Part shown: one piece after another, positions 59,176 through 64,000 of the stretch | How positions within the stretch are numbered: the stretch's first letter is position 1 | Layout: every line of letters begins with the position of its first letter | Assembly (NCBI GenBank): GCA_900618795.1 | Contig: UYJD01000001.1 | Coordinates: 1,117,279 to 1,181,278, forward strand | DNA: 64,000 bases | Direction of reading: 5' to 3' | Source: Cyanodermella asteris | Lineage: Eukaryota; Ascomycota; Lecanoromycetes; Ostropales; Stictidaceae | Made by a program: the position numbers and the translations under genes | The notes under the pieces: generated by a model | Database searches by the model: none | Told to the model about the DNA's origin: nothing | Seen by the model: only the letters and a program-made list of their open reading frames with translations

Positions 59176-61934
59176 ATGTCGACGTGGTCATCCATCAGAT
59201 GGCGAAGCCCTCCGAGTACACCCGCCCCTCTTGCATCTGATGTGGAAGAAGACCAGGGCGGCTTGATGAGGTCGATCCGTGATAAGACTGCAACGACATT
59301 GAGAGGCATCTCCGACACCTTTCGAAGAAGCACACGCGAGCTTTTCCGGCCGACCAAGAACTCAGAAGACCGCACTGCTGAGCCTACAACCCCAGTGGAC
59401 CGGCAACGCCAGGGCCATGGTCGGCGAGGCAGCATTTTTAGTCTATTCTCGTCGCCCTCTCCGACCAAATCTTTGCCAGCAGCGCTCTCTCCCGTGCGAG
59501 CAAGACAGCACCAGCGACGGACAAGCGTGCTTGATCATTTGAATACTCTCACGAGGAAACACAAGTCGCAACCCGTTCTCGATGTGGACCAAGGACCGGA
59601 GAAGAAAACGCTGCACAAGCGGTCAGTCATGTCTCTCGACAGGCTACGCTTCTACAGAATGCGAAGGAAAGTCCTGCGGAGCCGGAAGAAGACCAGGACT
59701 CCTGCCGCGAATCGGTCGATGCCAGTGTTACCTTCGAGGAGTTTGACAGACTGTCCAACAATGCCCCGCAGGTGTCGGGAAACATTCCAAGTTACAAACT
59801 TGACACCATACCTTACCGGGTGTCTCTGGAACTTCAGAGGCGAGCCGCCCATACCGGTCTCAGTCCAATTCCGATCGACCAACGTGCTCCCGCCGCATTG
59901 GTCTCTCATACTGACCGGAGCACGTACGAACCTGCATCACTGGATCCATATGGAGCAAACTGGTCGGATTCAATGAGTGCAAACGAGTGCTACTCTGCTT
60001 GCTTACCACCGGGTTTCTCGTCTGATTACCCTGAAGCGCCCGACTTCTCAAGTGAGAGCCCGGCCTCACTGCTCTCGAGACTTTTTGCAGCCGACCAGCA
60101 AGCGCGAAGGCAGGGAGTCACGAGACGCTTGCTGACATGCCTGACAAATGAGCAAGATAGTGGCCCACATTATTCGGAGCATGACCAAAAGCTGGCTGAG
60201 GGATTGTCACCGACTGGCTATCTCGGCTCGCCTGAGGAAGTGTCCTTTCCCGCCGCAGAACGCAACACCAACGCAGCGGTCCATCGTGAGTCTAGCGAGC
60301 CAAAGTTTGTCGAAGGAGCAGAGGGACAAGCACGCTTCGTTGATCTTACGGGTATACCATTTGCTCAGTCCTTCCATGGGCAGCTCAGGGTCATCAATCC
60401 CTCCCTCGGATCTGTCGAGCCACAAGAGACTCGCCAGGTCGCGTCGGGATGTCAGAATCAAGCACTTCCGCCTATTATCCCAGAGAGCTCGAAGGTGCAT
60501 AATGACGCGGTCGCTGAGCCATCAACGATGGGTTCTGTCTGGCCCCGGTTATTACCCGAGTGTGGTTCAACTTTTTCGGAAGAGCACCGCAGTCGTGCAT
60601 TGAGCCCCCTTTTTGAGGTTGACGTGTACAGCGACAGGTCTTCTACCCGCTTTTCCTTCGAATCCGATTCCCCTTTGACGGTTCAGCAGCGGCCTGTCGA
60701 CCATATAGCAGACATTGTCAATCGACCTCCGCCTTCACGCCCAACCTCTGTCTGTTATCATCATGACAGCCTCGTAATTGAGCCCAAGAAAAGCTTGAAC
60801 GTGTCCTCGCCGCCACCAACGCCATCGATTAATGCTCTTGACTCGCCTGACGTCAAATTTAGTGGTTCAGCGATTGTGGATGAAGTCTCATCGCGGCCAG
60901 GGTTTGGCAATAGAACGTTCACAGGTGCCAGCATGCTCACTACTGCTAGCTGTGCAGTGTCTACTGAGCCCATTGAATCTTTGATGCCACTTCCCAGTCC
61001 CGAGCATCATCGCCGTGATGAAATGCATGGTCCGCTAGCGAACGATGAATCTGGCGGGCTCGAACGCATGCGAAATTATAATTGGGAAGGCTACAGGGGC
61101 AAATCTGCATTTCGATCCGAGTATGGTAGGCCAGCTGAATTATCGTTGGATGAAGCCAACTCAGCCGCGGCACAAGGCACTACAGACGACTACTTTTCGA
61201 TCCGGATGCCAACACCTGCCAGCTCGTCGGCTTTCGCAGCTGATAGGATCGAAGCTCCACCTCCCAGCCGATGCAGCAGCCAGTACTCGACACCACAAAG
61301 GAAAGTTACCGTTGCGTTCACAGAAAGTCCAAAGGGTGCCAGCGAGCTGCCTGGAGCCTCACCCTCAGCGGTCAAAGCAAGCCCCAGCCGCATCAGTGCG
61401 ATACCGAGAGGATGCCCTGCTGCGGTGGACACCAGCCCAAAGCGGACCTCTGCCCAATCCAGCCTACCATCGGGACGCAGCAGTCCATCTAAGCTGCCCA
61501 AGCTGCCATCACCATCCAAGAAGTCTACTTCGACTCCGGCCAGCCGCATAGCGACCCCTTCCTCGCAATCCGGAAAGTCGAGACCAAGCACTGGCTCGAT
61601 AGGAGCTAGACAAGGCCGACGCAGTCCCGATCGAACCCCCACGCCGACACCATTTGCAGAGCGCAAGACGTCAATTCCTAGCCTTTCCAGCGGCAACAGG
61701 TTCTACTCCAAAGTTCCAAGTCTGACACAGCACCGGCATACTAGCTGTACGGCCCAGAAGGATGAGACAGAGTCTAACACTGTAAGTGCAGAAAATGTTG
61801 TCTGGCTTCAGCATGCTGACCATTTCTAGGACACATCCATGGCGGAATGGGCGCCCAAGAGAGCTAGCCCGCTCACGAAGCGGCAGTCTCGAACTTCGCT
61901 CCGATCCGTCAAGCAAGCGTCCATGAACAAATAG
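59176..61934 (+). CDS. Large Ser/Pro-rich, mostly disordered protein
   Basis: Proposed exons are 59176-59583, 59643-61781 and 61830-61934, with introns of 59 bp (weak GTGGAC donor, CGACAG acceptor) and 48 bp (GTAAGT donor, TTTCTAG acceptor); 883 residues, all joins in phase 0. The N terminus, MSTWSSIRWRSPPSTPAP then TLRGISDTFRRSTRELF, is amphipathic and basic. The middle is acidic, with VTFEEFDRLSNNAPQ. The last third has many SP/TP sites (SPSRISAIPRG, SGRSSPSKLPKLPSPSK), typical of kinase targets and microtubule- or cortex-associated fungal proteins. No folded domain recognised. The first intron is the least certain part; without it the frame breaks there. Confidence 0.7.
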
Positions 61935-63199
61935 TCTTATCCATAATTTCACTCGTTGAGCGAGTGTTGAGGAAGAGATCCAGTTTCGATAAAGGCAAGG
62001 ACAAGATGGAAACATCACCAAACAAAGAGAAGCCGATACTATAATTGGAATGAGGCATTCAATGATCGAGTCAATTCATTCGGCGCATCTGTTTTCTTTT
62101 CTCAGGCACCTATTGCAGTTAGAGCATTCATAGCGGTATGCCAATGCTTTCAATCACTTTGCTGCCTGTGCTTGTTGTGGTCTACGACACGTGGGCAGGA
62201 CAATCTTGCTCCGTTGGCTGCGACTGCTGATGTGTGTCGCTTTTCAATCGTCAACCATGGTTTAGTGAACTCTTCAAATTTAAACTTCGATGGATCCGTA
62301 AAACATCCCAGCTACTGTAGACACTTTGCAATAATGAGTTGGAGGAGTGCCTTCACCGGCTTTGCAAGAAGTGCCGACAAGCTTCAGCTGGACCAATGCG
62401 GAATCGTATTGGTGGCTTTCCGACGAATAACTGGTCATCATTCTCCGACGCGGGCCGTGTGATCGGTCCTCAGAGGACATCCATGTCAGGGGTTGCCAAA
62501 CCATAACTTTCGTCAACAGACAGCCGTCATCGCCCTGGACACATTGACATTAACGTTCTTATGCCTTTAGCATCAAGACCAACCTTGCGCGAAGAGGAGA
62601 ATTCGTTGCCTTCGCACTATGTATGATGGCAACTGCGCTCACAAGCCGATCGCATTCCGAACCAGGTGCATCAGGACTGCGACTTCGCTTCGATGTGCCC
62701 GAGCTTCAGCAACGTCGGGGGCCCGTAATCTGACACGCTCAACCATCCTTTTCCTCTCATGGACATTCTCCACGACGATCACGAGTGCAATATCCCCGCA
62801 ACGACATTGATCACCGGCCGATCTCCATCCTTTCCAGCTCTTGGCTCCGTGTCGCACCCGTCAATGGACAGAAAGGAGCTTTGAGCTTCGCTCTGATGGC
62901 TCGATGCTGGTCGCGGTGAGGACTGACACTGTCCGACTGGCGCACATGGTAGCGCTTGCCATGAGCATGATGAGGCATCAGAGCGCCTTCCGTTTCGTTC
63001 TCTTTTGACCCTTAGTCCTTCCTTCCGTGCGTGCGACCTGAGCTTTTGTGAGGAATTTCTCGAACGGCAGCTGCGGCTCACGACTACTAGTCTGTTCTCG
63101 CCTTGTGTGCTACTGGCTTCTTTTACTGAGATAGGTGATGCGCATTCTGCGCGCAGCTACGCCGCTACCTACAGGACAGACCTCAAGTCATTCGTTACA
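61935..63199. other. Intergenic region, no gene seen
   Basis: 1.27 kb between two (+) genes. Short frames on both strands have no support. The right end should hold the glycosidase promoter. Confidence 0.5.
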
Positions 63200-64000
63200 A
63201 TGCAGTTCACCGTCGCCCTCACCGTCGCTTCTTACATCGTTGAGGCTAGCGCCCTCGTGCAACGCCAGGTGGACATCCTCGCAGCCTGCCCTGCCACGGG
63301 CACCAAGTTCAATGGTGGTTACGATGTCGCATCAGTCTATAGCGTCGGCGAAAACCGTTCCACAAAGTCATACGAGTTCGGCACCAACTGTCTGGCATTG
63401 TTAGAGCTTTACAATCCAGAGCTGACGGTCTGGGATGCCAACCCATTTCCCCTTGGAAAGATACCCAGTGCGTCGTCTTCTAGCGTTCAAGCACTATCGT
63501 CTGCAGCGAAGCACATCAAACCCGGGGCCGATACTCTCGCTGCCGATGATGATGGTCACCCGGCCGATCCAGCGACTCTTGGGATTCCGGCGATACTGCT
63601 TGGGCAGTCACAGAAGACATATATGGATTCTGCTGCGAAACAGGCGACCCATCTCTTGGAGAGCGTGCCACGACTATATGACGGTGCCATCTCGACTGAC
63701 CACGAGCTTGATGAAGTTTGGGCTGAATGGGTATTCAGAGCTCCGCCATTTTTGGCATACTACGCGGTTGCCACGAACAATGCGAGTCTACTAAATTTCA
63801 CCATCGATCAGATTGGCCTGTACCGAGACCTGTTGAGGAATACTGCGAATGACACGCACTGGTGGACACATGCCGACTCGCTCGGCCCAAACGACGACAT
63901 CGGGTTCTGGGCTGCAGGCAATGGCTATGCTGCGGCCGGCATGGCACAAGTTCTCGCCATCGTGAAGCACTGGGGCACCAGCGCCGGCTGGACCGATGAA
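63200..64000 (+). CDS. GH105-like six-hairpin glycosidase, 5' part (runs off the window)
   Basis: The ATG at 63200 opens MQFTVALTVASYIVEASALV, a signal peptide, and the frame stays open for all 267 codons to the window end. GH105/YteR-type enzymes remove unsaturated galacturonyl residues from rhamnogalacturonan fragments. Visible pattern: LDEVWAEWVFRAPPFLAYYA, then DTHWWTHADSLGP and FWAAGNGYAAAGMAQVLAIV, typical of this (alpha/alpha)6 barrel. The catalytic Asp cannot be assigned with confidence from the part present. Potential N-glycosylation sites occur (NAS, NFT). The 3' end is outside the window. Confidence 0.78.
   Translation, partial: MQFTVALTVASYIVEASALVQRQVDILAACPATGTKFNGGYDVASVYSVGENRSTKSYEFGTNCLALLELYNPELTVWDANPFPLGKIPSASSSSVQALSSAAKHIKPGADTLAADDDGHPADPATLGIPAILLGQSQKTYMDSAAKQATHLLESVPRLYDGAISTDHELDEVWAEWVFRAPPFLAYYAVATNNASLLNFTIDQIGLYRDLLRNTANDTHWWTHADSLGPNDDIGFWAAGNGYAAAGMAQVLAIVKHWGTSAGWTDE

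Noticed and set aside
59584-59642. A 36-bp intron with a GTCAGT donor in the disordered-protein gene
   Set aside because: Too short and it does not change the frame, so it cannot explain the frame switch; the 59-bp GTGGAC intron does.

Overview
The window is nuclear DNA of a filamentous ascomycete (Pezizomycotina), most likely a dothideomycete. The class is my inference; the fungal assignment is firm. The evidence is dense genes on both strands, introns mostly of 45-100 bp with GTAAGT-like donors and CTAAC/CTGAC-like branch sites, a fungal Zn2Cys6 regulator, a HET-domain gene, an aromatic-acid-exporter-like ER transporter, and a heme-thiolate peroxygenase. Two runs of N (2585-2894 and 37627-37821) are assembly gaps.

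Layout. 1-3.5 kb: no convincing gene. 3.5-10.2 kb: a divergent pair, the spliceosomal helicase Aquarius (-) and THO subunit 1/Hpr1 (+), sharing about 314 bp. 10.5-12.2 kb: mitochondrial Glu-tRNA(Gln) amidotransferase subunit A. 12.4-13.5 kb: Mcp1-like mitochondrial membrane protein (-). 13.7-15.4 kb: two unrecognised (+) genes or gene pieces. 15.5-19.3 kb: a 1259-residue secreted subtilase with a duplicated N-terminal module (-). 21.4-26 kb: a small membrane protein, a 619-residue DUF7587-like protein and a basic 193-residue protein. 26.3-28.5 kb: ELMO/CED-12-like protein. 29.3-33.7 kb: a Zn2Cys6 regulator converging on a 977-residue ArAE/DUF2421 transporter. 35.1-35.7 kb: a small secreted double-psi beta-barrel protein. 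36.2-36.6 kb: complex I PDSW/12.3 kDa subunit. 37.3-39.3 kb: a decayed HET-domain gene. 39.6-40.7 kb: a methyltransferase with a Gly-His-rich loop. 41-43.3 kb: C2H2 regulator. 44.8-45.3 kb: complex III assembly factor Mzm1. 47.1-49.3 kb: Ser/Thr-rich secreted protein with a Cys-rich end. 50.1-51 kb: short unspecific-peroxygenase/chloroperoxidase. 53.2-54 kb: single-pass membrane protein. 57.2-58.4 kb: an ALY/REF-like mRNA export adaptor. 59.2-61.9 kb: a large disordered protein. 63.2 kb to the end: the start of a GH105-like glycosidase.

How they fit together. Three genes act on nascent mRNPs (Aquarius, THO1, the ALY/REF-like adaptor). Four act in mitochondria (GatA, Mcp1, complex I PDSW, Mzm1). 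Five are secreted or wall-facing (subtilase, barrel protein, Ser/Thr-rich protein, peroxygenase, GH105-like). I see no secondary-metabolite cluster, CRISPR, rRNA or tRNA gene and no intact transposon. At several places in otherwise convincing genes the frame shifts by one base, two of them beside G/C homopolymers; this bears on assembly quality and is reported separately.
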